From Selaginella moellendorffii (lineage: Eukaryota > Streptophyta > Lycopodiopsida > Selaginellales > Selaginellaceae), in contig NW_003314304.1 in the NCBI RefSeq assembly GCF_000143415.4, positions 811,367 to 875,366 of the forward strand: DNA of 64,000 nt. Reading direction: 5' to 3'. The notes below the pieces were generated by a model, which had not been told where the DNA came from, ran no database searches, and worked only from the letters and a program-made list of their open reading frames with translations. How positions within the stretch are numbered: the first letter of the stretch is position 1; each line of letters opens with the position of its first letter. A program made the position numbers and the translations under genes. Below, in pieces: positions 42,151 through 53,633 of the stretch.

Positions 42151-43264
42151 AAAACTGCCTGATTAGAAAAAGTATGGTCTAATTAGTGTTGGAAGAGCGC
42201 CATCGATACCATTTTTCTAATCATATCGAGCATGGTTTTCATGCTCTTGGTGATGGTGAAGTCTTTTTTAGTTTAGGAAATGGATCTGGCCAGAAATAAC
42301 AAGAGTTCCAACTATCAATCACTTAATAGTATTTAACTATATATGATAAAAAGAGTATTCATATCCACTTTCAATATTTTGAAATCAAATAAATATGGCA
42401 ATGAATATGTAGTTGTGCATGAGAGTATTATATATTTACACATGTACGAATATATATTTTTGTTTTAAGTTATATGCAAAATATTATGCACACAATTAAC
42501 ACGTAACTCTAGTTTTTTTTAAAAATCATACTTCTATCATTGAGTGTAAATTTTTTATCTTTTAATTATGACAATCTCTCTCCTCTTCTACAGCACAGAT
42601 TCTAGCACAATCTATTGAATCTTTCTACATTAGAGCATGTTGCAATTGAAATATGCATTCAATAGTCTGGGCGATTTTATATAAAATGCTGAGAATACCA
42701 GTTGAGTGAAGCATTTAATCTTGTGTGATATGGGGCATCCTTGATTGGTCTTTTCTTGTTTGTAGCAAAGAATCTCCATTGCAAGAGAGGCTAATGGTTG
42801 ATTAGGTTTTACATCAAGCTTTGCAGCAGCATCAGTAGTAAAATCTATAAGCTATGGAAGAGGTGTGAAAAAAAAGTGGTGAAGAAAGTTCAAATGGTTT
42901 AAAGTGAATATTAGCCATCAATTTGGCAAGCACACTTATTATTTCTTATTTTTCCTATTTATAATTACTAATTTCATTTTCTTGGTTTTTTTTTGTATCT
43001 CTCGACATCTCTTATGTCTCTGGCTAGCAAAACGTTTTTGGTGGGTGTTGAGAACAATCATCGATAAAAAACAAACTGGATATATGCCAAACAAATGTCA
43101 CAAAAAGTTAAATTGCTTTCTCTAATAAAATTCATTTAAAAAACTGTACTTCCTAGGACTTAATATTACTTAATCTCAAAAAAGCTTAATTAACTTTGCC
43201 ATTTTGATGAACAACTTAAATTCACAAAAATGACTTTTTTTGGAAGAAATTCTTAAAAAAAATT
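42151..43264. other. AT-rich intergenic region
   Basis: This AT-rich region of about 1.1 kb marks the end of the relic zone. I see no coding potential, repeats or RNA gene. Confidence 0.5.
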
Positions 43265-45236
43265 CTAAACAACAGCATGCCAAGTTCTTGATGAGCGGCA
43301 CATACACTCAGGTACAGGGTAACCGAGCACATCCCTAGTTGGTTTCTCCATTCTAAGCTGGGGTCTTCCATTGGCCTCAGAGTGGAGCCTCTTGATCTCA
43401 TCATTTATCTCTTCCTCGCGCATGGAGCTTGAATTGAGAAACAGCTGGATCAAATCTCTCTTTTGTGGCGTGATGTACTTGCGATGACCAACGTATGCTC
43501 GATGACCCTGGCAGTCAAGAGAAATTTTGTGAGATCATGTTTTTGAGGAACTTTGGAGAGAACTAAAACCTTGTTTTTGCTTACCCGGAGAGCGTGGCCC
43601 ATGTTTCCACCATGGGAGGGGATGAAGACATCACTGTTGAGGGTGATGATATAATCAATCGCGGCCAAGCTCGAAGCTTTTTCCCTGAATGGCTCCATCT
43701 CCCATGGCTCAGCAATGGAGAATTTGTCGTAGAGAAGCGGGAACTCTGCCCTCAGTGGCTCCAGCGATTTAGATCCTCCAAATGCCTCTCCTCCAGCCCA
43801 GAATACCCGAGTCCTTGAATTCGCCCCCAGTGCTCTCAATGTCCTGCCATCGCAATTGATCGATCAATCGAAATCGTACTTTTCCTATTACCTTGCGATC
43901 TCATGCGCAGTGAGGGGACAGAGTCCCTGCTTACGTCGCTCCTCGAAAGTCATGTTGGATCGCGAGGTGAGCAATTGGGGGCTTTTGATCCTGGCGATCC
44001 GGATTTCTTCGTCCAATTCCGCGCTCAATCCCGGCAGGCATCCAGTTCTCACCCACACATCCTTCTCCAGCCTCAAATGGAGCGCCACGAAAGGCCCTTC
44101 TTCCCACATCCTCCTCGCGAGCTTCTCCCCGAGAGCTTGCAGCGACGGCGCGAATCTCAGCGCATGGAATGCCGCCTAAAAGGTTTCAAATTTAAAGCTC
44201 CCGCCAGAATTCTCGTTTCTAGGGTTAGGGCTCTTACCTTGCATTTGAGCTTCTGGAGGTCGGACGGGAGATCATGGGAAAGGCGCGAGTCCATTCCGCG
44301 TAGCAGCAGCACGCCGTCGCGGCGGAGCTGGAAAATGTCGATCGGTAAACATCCAAGCATCGATTTCTTGGCTTGAATTTGGCCTACCTTTCGGGTGTAG
44401 TGCGATTTAATCCAGTCAGGGCTTGCGTGTAGCGGCATATTGCTCTCCACCGCTGGCCTCGCCACGACGTGCGTCGATGGGAGCGACGAGACGATCCTGA
44501 TGTCGTCTCTCAAGATCCTCTTGAAGTGCTCCACATCGAAAATCTCCGAGAATTCGCTGCGATGGAAAAGCTCCTTTGGTGGGAAATTTTGTCAAAGATT
44601 TTTTGCTAGCGCCTACCTCTCATCGCCCCAAATCTGGTTGACTTGCAGCACTGGAATCACAAGCGCGGCCTCGAGAATCCTGGCGATGAGCACGGCGTCG
44701 ACGATCTGGTTCCTCTGTTGATTCAATCCTCCGTTCACGACCACCATGAGATACTTCCTCCTCTGCCGGATGATCGCGCTAGATGCCTGAGCATATTCCT
44801 TGCTGATCTCCAGGCACGGTCGGTACCCGAGATCGTTGGGCTGCTTCCAAAACTCCCTCTCCGAATCGCTCAAGTTCTTGGGCAATTCGTGCGGCTTGAG
44901 AGGGAGGATCATCAGCGGCAATTGCTGCTGAGGCCGCCGGTGGCTCGCGGGATCGAGGTTGAGGTTCTCCGTGATCAATCGCCGGTGAATTCCATAGATG
45001 GTTCTTACCGTTTGACATGGATTTTTGAGGAGGTTTCCCGGATGCCAGATGACGACCGACTTGATCATGGTCAAGAGCGTGAAGCTGACGATGAGGAAGA
45101 GCCACAGCGTGGTGCTTTGAATCCTTCTCCACAACCGGGAGTTCCTGCTGTGCCGAATTGCCGCAGCTTTGAGCTTCTTCGGGGAGGTGATGAATTCATC
45201 CACCTGTGGAGCGGCGATTGAGATCAGACTTGGCAT
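43265..45236 (-). CDS. O-fucosyltransferase family protein (plant GDP-fucose protein O-fucosyltransferase-like)
   Basis: This is a type II Golgi-style glycosyltransferase. The start MPSLISIAAPQVDEF at 45236 gives a cytosolic tail of about 40 residues, and one membrane segment at about 42-63 (TTLWLFLIVSFTLLTM). The luminal domain follows: YLMVVVNGGLNQQRNQIVDA, ARILEAALVIPVL, FVALHLRLEKDV (the conserved HLRxE-type donor-binding motif), CPLTAHEIAR, RTRVFWAGGEAFGG, and SDVFIPSHGGNMGHAL near the end. Short introns separate six or so exons; the last exon ends at 43265. Members act on cell-wall or protein fucosylation, but most plant members lack a proven substrate. The stretch is close to full family length. 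Confidence 0.9.
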
Positions 45237-46671
45237 GGTGAGCGAGACAAATTCCTCTCCTCTTTCGATTTTCCTGCTCTCTTTTCCTCCTTTTCAGATC
45301 ATCCAGCTTTTGAAAAGCTCCTCATTCTTTTCGTCCTGTTCCAGATTTTTGGGCGTCAAAAGGAAAGCCACAGCTTTGCAGAGCAGCCGAAAGAGTGCTC
45401 GAGACGAAACACGGCGCGAATTCCGCGTCCCTGGCGAGTTTTGAATGCTGGATCCTTTGGTGGGCGATCTGGAATGCGGGATCGAAGCTCGAATTCCAGC
45501 GAATTCCCCAAGAACAAGGAGAAGAGAAGGAGAAGGAGAAGCTAGCTTGGATTTCCAAGGCACTCACTCTTCTACTCGCTCACCATCATTCCTCTCAGGT
45601 CAGCTAGCGCCTTCCTTCCATCGCAATTCTTCCTCCTTTCCTTCTAATTACTACTCCCCTGTACCAGTGACGACTACTACTACCGCCTCCACCAACAGGC
45701 GCAATCGCGAGCGAGAAATCTTCAAACTTGTGATGGTGTGGATGGGCGATGGCGTCGCGATCGCGTGGATCGTCGCTTGGGCCCAATTGGCCAACCTCCA
45801 GAAGGGATCTCTCCTCCCAATTCATCGCGTTTTTCTAATCCTCCCTTCCTCCTCCCTCCCCCTCTGCTCATGCCCATGTCCATTTCGCTGGCCATTCCAC
45901 GCCGGAATGTCCAGCGTCTCCGCGTAAAACCTCTCCTTTTCCCCCATTTCCCGCCGGACGGAATGTTCGTCTGCTGACACCCCAGTGTGACGGAATGTCC
46001 GCCGCCGGACCTTTACCACTTTTACCGCCGGGTAACACAAACGGCCAAACGTGGGCTGACACTTAAACCACCGGGTAAACGACGCTACCCAGGACGTCAT
46101 GACAGGCGGAACGTCCACATTGGTGACGTGCACCCCAAATGGGCCAGTTCTCCCAACTCCACCACCGGCAAAAAAAAAGTTTAGGGCTCTTGGTGAGATC
46201 TCACACTCAGCAGCTGGTATGGTGTGCCCTAGACACCTAGAAACACACTTGCCTTTGCTATGCTCGCCAACTTTCTAGAAGAGGGCCAAGCCAAACAGTA
46301 GTTCGCGGAATCTATTATTTGAGATCATTCCATGCCTTTTGATTTGGGGCATTTTGGTTGGCGCGGTGGTTTTGGGGTTTAAAATTCAATCATGGAGCCA
46401 CATCACCAACCATAGCTGCCAATGCAATCACGTATATGACAGATTGGCACTGGGTGGCATGGAGGCACGAAGGGTTGGCCTGTAGCTCCACGACAAGGTT
46501 AAAAAAATGGAAGGTACGTTCTCTTCTCGATTGTCAAGGTATCGATGGTGACGACGTAGCCGAATCCAGAGAAGACTCTCTCGTGACCGTTGATTTTAAA
46601 ACCCTAGTTAGGGCACAGATGGAGCTCGAATTTTAGGGTTTAAGCAAGATGGAGAGGTAAGCGCGACCGCG
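45237..46671. other. Divergent intergenic region, O-FucT / mTERF
   Basis: This is the 5' flank of both neighbours. It holds a GC-rich zone (45900-46130) with four GGAATGT/GGAACGT-type repeats and a TTTCCCGCC box at 45947-45955 that fits the E2F consensus. Open frames here are low complexity. No protein is recognised. Confidence 0.45.
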
Positions 46672-48399
46672 ATGGCGCTGCGATTGCTCTCTAGGGCTCT
46701 GTCCGGCGCCTCCAGGGTGAGGATCCACAATGCCGGGTGGATCTCTAGGGCGGGGATGTGTTCCTTGGCCAGCGATGGCGGCATGGAGGAGCGGCTGCGA
46801 GCTGTGGTGGACGGGCTCGGAAGTTTTCTCCACTCGGAGAGGAAAATGCCGGCGGAGGTAGCGCAGGCGATCGCGGGCAATGCGTCGACTTTCGTGAGAC
46901 AGGTGTTGGATTCCTTCGAGAGAGCGCATGGGCAGAATTCCAGCGCTGAGATTATAGCGGAGAAGATCCAGGGCCACCTCGCGAAGATGAGAGTCGACAA
47001 AGTCTTGCTCTTCTACGAGAGCATTGGGATGGAGTTGCCGGGAGATGGTGATCCGGAGAAGATGGCCGTGATGAGGACTAGATACCAGCACGTCGTCGCT
47101 GTGACGGCGTTCTTGGAAGAGCTCAAGGTGGAGAGAAAGACCGTGGGAAATCTTCTCGAGAAGAACAAGTTCTTGTTCGAGGCAAACACGTCGGAGGTTT
47201 TCAATCTCTTCCAGTACTTGCATACAAACGGTGTGGTGGCCGAGGGACTCCAGGTGCTGTGCTCGCGCTATCCCGGGATTTTCACGCCATCCATCAAGGA
47301 CGACTGGGAGCCATTCTTGCAAGTTTTACGTGACTTTGAGATCCAGGAGCCCGCGATGAGACGACTCATCAAGCATTTTGGTTTTTTGCTACTGGAGCTT
47401 CCGAAGATCGACTACATCACGACGCTGGATTATCTCCAGCTGGATCTGAATCTGGAGAAGCCTGAGATCTCGAGAATTCTCAAGAGCCACCCGGAGGCTT
47501 TACTTCTCGACTTCAACAAAACGATGAAGTCCAAGGTCAAGTTTTTGAGGAGCCACAAGGTCCACCCGGCGGATATAGCTCGTATCTTTGCACGGTGTCC
47601 GAGCATCGTCGGCTACAGCGTTGACAGCCTCTCCGAGAAGATCGGCTATCTCCAAGGACTGGGACTGAGACCGTGGAACGTGAGGCAGATATTGGTTGCT
47701 TTCCCGGCTATTCTGGCGCACAGCGTTGAGAACAAGATGAAGCCCACGGTGGCGTTTCTGGAAGAGGCCGGGATCACGGGAGAGAAACTCTCGAAGCTGA
47801 TTGTCAAAAGGCCGGCCATCTTCGCGATTGACAACAAGGAGAAGCTTCCGAGGCTGTTGAAAAATATAGCGTACCTGGGGCCGGATGGAATGGTGCTGGC
47901 TTTGTGCTGGGGTGTCGCGGAAGGCATCAGGCACATGAAATCGCGCCTCAAGTACCTGCAAAGCCTGGGATTTAGTGGCGAGGATTTGGTAAAGATGATA
48001 TCCAGGGACCCGCGGATCCTGAAGATAAGCAAGGATGGACTGGAGACCAAAGTGAAGTATCTTACGGAGGTAATGGGATTATCACCGCAGGCGCTGCTGG
48101 GAAACCCGACTTTCCTCTACAGCCACTTTGAGCGGAGGATAAAACTCCGTTACGAGGTTCTCAAGCTGCTCCACGACAGAGGCGAGCTCTCGCGCGAGCC
48201 GCAGCTTTCGCAGATGCTGTACATGGACAACAAGGAGTTTATGGCGCGCTACGTGAATCCATATCGGCCCTGCGTGACTTTGGCGAAGAAGCACTATCGG
48301 ATGTTCCAGAGGAAACCAGACGGCGACCACCTGTTCATGATGAAGTACCTTGACGAGCAAAAGGAGTCGCCGCTGCCGGAGGGCACCTCGAGACCGTGA
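46672..48399 (+). CDS. mTERF domain protein, organelle type
   Basis: Plant mTERF proteins act in chloroplasts or mitochondria on transcription, splicing or rRNA maturation. The single exon encodes 575 residues. The N terminus (MALRLLSRALSGASRVRIHN) is basic and lacks acids, like a mitochondrial presequence. From about residue 180 onward there are repeated mTERF motifs of about 30 residues, each with a conserved Pro near a helix start: RILKSHPEALLL, RIFARCPSIVGYSVD, QILVAFPAILAHSVENKM, LIVKRPAIFAIDNKEKL, MISRDPRILKISKDGLETK and LLGNPTFLYSHFERRIK. The first ATG fits the leader; an AAACCCTAGTTAGGG telo-box-like palindrome lies upstream at about 46600. Which organelle it enters is inferred. Confidence 0.9.
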   Translation: MALRLLSRALSGASRVRIHNAGWISRAGMCSLASDGGMEERLRAVVDGLGSFLHSERKMPAEVAQAIAGNASTFVRQVLDSFERAHGQNSSAEIIAEKIQGHLAKMRVDKVLLFYESIGMELPGDGDPEKMAVMRTRYQHVVAVTAFLEELKVERKTVGNLLEKNKFLFEANTSEVFNLFQYLHTNGVVAEGLQVLCSRYPGIFTPSIKDDWEPFLQVLRDFEIQEPAMRRLIKHFGFLLLELPKIDYITTLDYLQLDLNLEKPEISRILKSHPEALLLDFNKTMKSKVKFLRSHKVHPADIARIFARCPSIVGYSVDSLSEKIGYLQGLGLRPWNVRQILVAFPAILAHSVENKMKPTVAFLEEAGITGEKLSKLIVKRPAIFAIDNKEKLPRLLKNIAYLGPDGMVLALCWGVAEGIRHMKSRLKYLQSLGFSGEDLVKMISRDPRILKISKDGLETKVKYLTEVMGLSPQALLGNPTFLYSHFERRIKLRYEVLKLLHDRGELSREPQLSQMLYMDNKEFMARYVNPYRPCVTLAKKHYRMFQRKPDGDHLFMMKYLDEQKESPLPEGTSRP

Positions 48400-49765
48400 C
48401 AAGCGGAACAAAACGCAGACGACCGGGTTTAAAGCAGTGTAAGCAGTCACAGGTACGATCTGCTTAGATTTGTGAGATGATCCATACTGAGGCTTGTACG
48501 TAACTGGCGCTGCAGGATTGACGCAATATGCTAGCTTTACAGCAGCACCACTAAAGCAGTGGAAAACTCCACTAGGGAGTAGAAGCTGTGTTGTTGGATG
48601 CCCAAGGAACCAGACGTCTTCATCATGCAGGTGATGATGCTGAGCACCGAGTGGGGACAGGTTCTTGCCAAAAGCTGTAGTTTTCATAGAATGCCACTGA
48701 ACGGTAAAAGAAAAAAGGGAGAAGCAAAAACGCAAAGCTGTCTCGAGGTTTGCAGTCGTTTTCCATTCTTTTTTTAAAAAAATTTGTGGTGTGTTTTTCT
48801 TTTCGTTTTTTTTTTTTCTTCTTCTATGCAGCGACGAGGAGCACGCACATTCAAGAGATTTGGACAGTGGCATCGGGTAGTAGTAGAATTGCTGGAAAAT
48901 GCTGTGATCAATGTCTTTCTGCTGAGCAGCCATTGTTTGTGGCTGGTATGTGTGTCAGGGGAAAGAAAGAGGATGGCATTTACAACAGGCTTTCGACTGG
49001 GGTTCGCTGCTGCGACTGAGCCACTGCTGCTGCTACTGCTGCCGCTGCTAAGTTTTCGAAATAAAGCCAAGTAAGTACCAGCGTGATATTGAGATGGCTC
49101 TGGAGCTCCTCTCCTCTCCGTTGCTAATCCAAAAAAATATAGTTTTGCTGATTTGCTTTCCGGTGGCCGCTGTGACCAACGCGATACTGTAGCTGGAGAT
49201 GACACAAAGACGTCCTCCTGGTTCGTGTTTTTATAGTTTTTTATTCTCTTATCATCCTTGTTGTGTGTGTTTTATTATCTTTTTCTCCCTGTGGGCATGT
49301 AGCTGGGCCTTGGACAGACTGCGAGAACTAGGAAGTGGGCTGTTCCAACTCCTTATTTTATCATCGCGAGACAGGAAAGCATAGTCTATTCATTTCCATT
49401 CCGGCTAATATTCCTCCACATCTGGCTCCAGGAGAAGTTTGTTCCGTCGACTTTCTTTCCCCGGCTTGGGTTTCAGGTATGTAGCAACCGATTTTACTGT
49501 GGAAGTTCCCCCTCTCCAGTACTGATCGTTGCCTCGTTTGCTTGAATCTGTAACTAGGTGCTGTCGAGTGGAACGCAAGATACACTTGGTCCTCCACCAA
49601 CACGCTTGTGGTGTGATCTTCCCTGTCATGCATGCGGTTTGCATTGACAGCCCCCGAGCGTTTGCTTTCAAAGCCAGCCGGGAAAACAAACAAGAGCTGG
49701 ATTCGACTGGGAGGTATTCTTGTCAACGTCTTACCTGTGTAGAGTAGCTAACAAAGTTGTGGCAG
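48400..49765. other. Spacer downstream of mTERF
   Basis: This is the likely 3' untranslated region of the mTERF and spacer. The largest frame (minus, 48774-49205) is Ser-rich and overlaps a poly-T/poly-A tract; it has no recognised domain. Confidence 0.45.
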
Positions 49766-49767
49766 GG

Positions 49768-49769
49768 AA

Positions 49770-49808
<39 letters not shown>
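49768..49808. repeat. GA microsatellite
   Basis: Uninterrupted GA dinucleotides of about 40 bases lie about 740 bases upstream of the PHD-finger gene. Similar GA tracts occur at 52808-52850 and 58626-58660, also near promoters. Confidence 0.95.
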
Positions 49809-49811
<3 letters not shown>

Positions 49812-50032
49812 AAAAAATCGATTTTGATCGCGGAGGTTTGATTTGTGTACCAATGTTAAGCTCAATCTAATCTTTGCACTGCGTTTGATCGACGAATCGC
49901 GAGTGGGGTCGTCCGTGGAAGAAAACGACGCTTTGGAGATAGGATTCGTCCTTTGGCCACGAATATACCGCCGGGTCATACACGTAGCGGGGTTGCGACC
50001 GTTGATGGCAAGACCATCACATGGACCGGGCA

Positions 50033-50096
50033 GCCACGTGGCGCGTACCGGGTGGCGAATGGATGCGTGACGCGTGTCGTTGTGGATCCACGTGTC
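50033..50096 (+). promoter_or_regulatory. ABRE/G-box and CE3-like cluster upstream of the PHD-finger gene
   Basis: Three ABA-type motifs fall within 64 bases: the palindrome GCCACGTGGC at 50033-50042, ACGCGTGTC at 50070-50078 (matching the coupling element CE3 of cereal ABA-responsive promoters), and CCACGTGTC at 50088-50096. They lie about 450-500 bases upstream of the PHD gene's start codon. ABA or desiccation response is an inference. Confidence 0.55.
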
Positions 50097-50540
50097 AATG
50101 ACATTTCTTTGCCCCTCTTTTTACTACTTTGGTTTTAACTCCCAGTGTGTGGGTGTGTGTGTTTGTTTTTGCCCTCGCCCTTTGCCATCTTCTTTCTTTC
50201 TTTGCCGGGGCGCGCACGCCAGCGGCCGCGTCGTCAAGATCCTCGCCTTCTTGCCACGATCTCGCGCTCCATTCCATCGATTCATCCAGCGATCCCTCGA
50301 ATTGGCTGCTTGGTTCTCTGCAGATCCGCGGAATTTGGCAGCGGGCTCGCGGTCGCCGCGGGAACCATCGGCCATAGCTGGGAGAGCAGCTCCTCCTCTC
50401 CCGGCGAGGAGCGAAGAATCGCGAGTGAGAGGAGGTCACTGCAGTCACAGGGAGGGTAATATCGATTGATCGATAGATCGATATTTCGCGCAGATTCACG
50501 GCGGCGAGGGCTAGATCGCAGCGTGCAAGAGCTCCGCGCC

Positions 50541-51637
50541 ATGGTGGCTGGGGCGATGAGCCTCGCCCCAAATGCCAAGAACAGGTTGAATCAATCGGCG
50601 AGTATAAGCAGCCTGGGCGAGGGAGAAGCAAAGAGGCGCGATCCCTGTCGTGGTCATGGCAGGAAGGATAGCTTTGGCGCCAGCGACGATCGCCATTCTC
50701 GCGATCTAGAAGAGCAAGAACAAGAATGCTGCATGTGTGGCGATGTCGGTTTCTCCAGCGAGCTCTTCCGCTGTAGGAAATGCGTCTACCGATTCCAGCA
50801 CACGTATGGGTTTGATTCATTCTCATTCTTCTTGCGTGAGAATTGTTCTTCCTCCAATTGTTTCTTGGTTCTTCTTCCATTCTTGAGTGATAGATTCCTT
50901 GTGCGTGAATTTTTCCTCTTGTGACTAGTGTATTGACGCGGTCTTCTTGTTGGTCTTCTTTACCGATTACCAGGTACTGCAGCCGATTCTATCCAGGCAG
51001 TCCCAGCCAAGATATCTGCGATTGGTGCTCTCAGGATCCAAATCCCTCCACTGGCAGTAGCAGCGCTGGTACCTCGAGCACCAAATTGAGAGGAGTGCTA
51101 AAACTCGGTGGCAGCAGCGTTATCGGTGGTGGTGGCGGCGCTAGCAAAAGGAAGGTTGCCGGCCAGCTTATAGGTGAATCGTTGAGTCCAGTAACAGGAG
51201 CTACGAATTGGCCCAGGAAGGATGAAAGCGATCGTGATACCAGAACCAAGCTCCAAGGCAGCAATGACACTGGCAAGAAGCGCGACGAGAATGCGATGAT
51301 AAGAAACTCCACTGGCGCTGGCAGCCCCAGGAGCTCGATCAAGCATGGCCACAAGGATGCGCTGGAGCTGCTGCTCGAGGTGGCCCAGACAGTGGCGGCA
51401 GATAATGGAGCCATGGATCAGACGATCATGGGTGGGGATGCCATCAAGAATCCACTTGCGAGGCAGTGCTCCATCGATCGCCCGTCCAGCTCCGGGCGGC
51501 TCCAAGTTGCAGTAACGACGAGCTCGAGCTCTCCCTCGCCCAAGAGGCAAAAGATAGCCACCACTACGCCTGTGCAAGCTGGTATAAGAGGCGATCATCA
51601 TCACCCTCATCATTATCATGACAATGATCATCATCAC

Positions 51638-51669
<32 letters not shown>

Positions 51670-51796
51670 TCATCATGGCTTCAAGAATCTGATCAAAGGT
51701 CACCATGGCGGCCTGAGAAAAGATAAGCTGCAGCACTTGAGCAGTAACAGGAGCATTGGCAGGCGATACAAGCTACTGTCTGATGTTATGTGCTAG
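50541..51796 (+). CDS. PHD-type zinc finger protein
   Basis: This is a nuclear-type protein with an N-terminal PHD-like finger found in a plant-specific family. Exons 50541-50803 and 50974-51796 join in frame, putting the finger across the intron: CCMCGDVGFSSELFRCRKC, YRFQHTYCS and CDWC. The rest is low complexity: Ser/Gly-rich, a region with SPSPKRQK that may be a nuclear localisation signal, a long His/Gln tract at about 51596-51675, and a conserved C-terminal RRYKLLSDVMC typical of this family. I chose MVAGAMSLAPN; an upstream in-frame ATG at 50466 would add a basic leader. PHD fingers usually read histone tails, but this short variant's ligand is unknown. Confidence 0.85.
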
Positions 51797-52808
51797 ATCA
51801 TGCAGCCAGGACAGGGAACCAAGATCTTCCACACCAATCAAGATCGAAGTTGCTGGAAGCTTATGATCAAGCATAAGATGAATTGTGTCAACCAGACAAG
51901 GCTTAGAGGAGTGCAGCAATGCTACATGAGGATTGTTCATCTCCTCAAGTTTGCTGCCAGTGGGTGAGCTGTAGAGATTGATGTGAATGCATGGCTTTTC
52001 ACTGGAAGAAGAACAAGGATCATCAAGCTTGGGTACTCAGGAATCCTAAGCTTTTTGTTATTTCTGTTGCTTGTCCTCACCATCTTCTTGGTTTCCTTGA
52101 AAACAAGTACGAGCTATGTCTTGTGTTCCTTATGTTCTTGGTTTGGTTTTGTGCTTGTGGATGCTATGGAAATAAAAAGAATGAAAAACAGCAGGAACTC
52201 TGCAGATATGGTGGTTTCAACGTCCCGGTGGGTACCCGAGAGAGCATTGTTTTAAGAGAATTCGGCAAAATGTCTCTCGCCATCACTGCCTTCGGATTTT
52301 TTCTCATGTCGTTTTGCTCTCGGCGTGAATGGACCTGCCTTGCCTCGTTTCTGAATGAAATGACAACACCAACACACACATAATTCGTGGAGCACACAAG
52401 ATAATACTATACCACCCACAAAAACAGGCTCTCTTTTGTTTGTTTTCGTCCTGCTTTGGGGTCGATAACAATGAAAAGAGGATCAAATTGATAGGCCCAT
52501 GTTTTCACAGTTTGTATCGGTTTCCAAGGGATCAAAATTTCTGCCACCGCTAAAACTGCCACTCGGTTTCTTGTGGTCTCGCTCCCCCACTTTGTGTCTT
52601 CCTTGAATGCAAGCTCATATAGCAACACAATTTCCAGGGGGGGAAAGAAGAAAAAAACACCAAGTGGAAGAAGAATGAAGGAATCTACTTTTTATATAGA
52701 ATAGTATAATACTACAATAATTAGATTATATTTTGTTTTTTAATCTTTTTCTCGCGTGTGTGTGTGGACAGAGCGTGCTTGCTTGCCTCATTGATGGGGT
52801 CACCCCAC

Positions 52809-52853
<45 letters not shown>

Positions 52854-53633
52854 CCAACAAAACCGGTCACCTCAAAACTTCTGACTCCACCTTTTAAATG
52901 TTCCAACTGGGACAGAAAGCTAACCTCCTCCTCCATCCTCTCTCTCTCGTTTGTTTTGGGAGTTTCAATTGAAATCAGTTGCGTTGTGCTTGCTACTGAT
53001 GCTGATGTTGATGTCCCCCTGTTTCCTGTTCCTTCTCCTCCTCGGCCCAAAATGCCCAGTCGCGGCATTTGCATTTGCTTCCTCTCCCACAACTTTTCCC
53101 CTCTGGGACTCCGTGTCGGGTAATGTCATTCCTTTCCTGACCCACCAACGGCATTTTGCTCGTACGCAGGAGTCCAACGGGCATCTGTCCGATTTATCCA
53201 AGTTACTGAAACGTACGCTCCAAGGGAGAATCGCCATGTCGGTGTCCCCTAAACAACAATGACAGTCACTGTTTCTCAGAAAACCAGCTTTGTTCCATAC
53301 CTCAACTCCTTTCTCCTTCGTCTTAAAAGAACTGGGAGGGGATCCTGCTCACTGCTAGCTGCGTGGAGCAATGGATCTTGAGCTTTGCAGGAGAAACAAA
53401 AATAACTCTCTGTACCTACACGACAGTCAAAACACAAATCCAGATTAGTACGCGTAGGTAATTGCACCACACAACAACAGCTGTGCCTGCTGTTGCACGT
53501 CCTAACAAGGAAAGTAAAAATAAAAAAAGTCGCTGAGTAAGTACCTGGAGGAGATCACTGTCGAAGTTAAGTTCCCTCTCCCCTTGACAAGTTTTGCATC
53601 CTCCCTCGCCGAAGACAAGGCCAGGACCAGTGC
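51797..53633. other. Spacer between PHD-finger and MED17 genes
   Basis: This holds the 3' sequence of the PHD gene (including a plus-strand frame at 51991-52383 with hydrophobic stretches but no recognised domain), a GA tract at 52808-52850, and the 3' flank of MED17. Nothing else is supported. Confidence 0.4.

Noticed and set aside
44643-45221. 192-residue plus-strand open frame
   Set aside because: Antisense shadow of the first exon of the O-fucosyltransferase-family gene.
46633-47322. 229-residue minus-strand open frame
   Set aside because: Antisense shadow of the mTERF gene.
48774-49205. 143-residue Ser-rich minus-strand frame
   Set aside because: No domain, starts beside a homopolymer tract, and sits in the mTERF 3' flank; not enough to call a gene.
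51098-51736. 212-residue minus-strand frame with Leu/Met runs
   Set aside because: Antisense of the PHD gene; the runs come from the His/Gln repeat tract.
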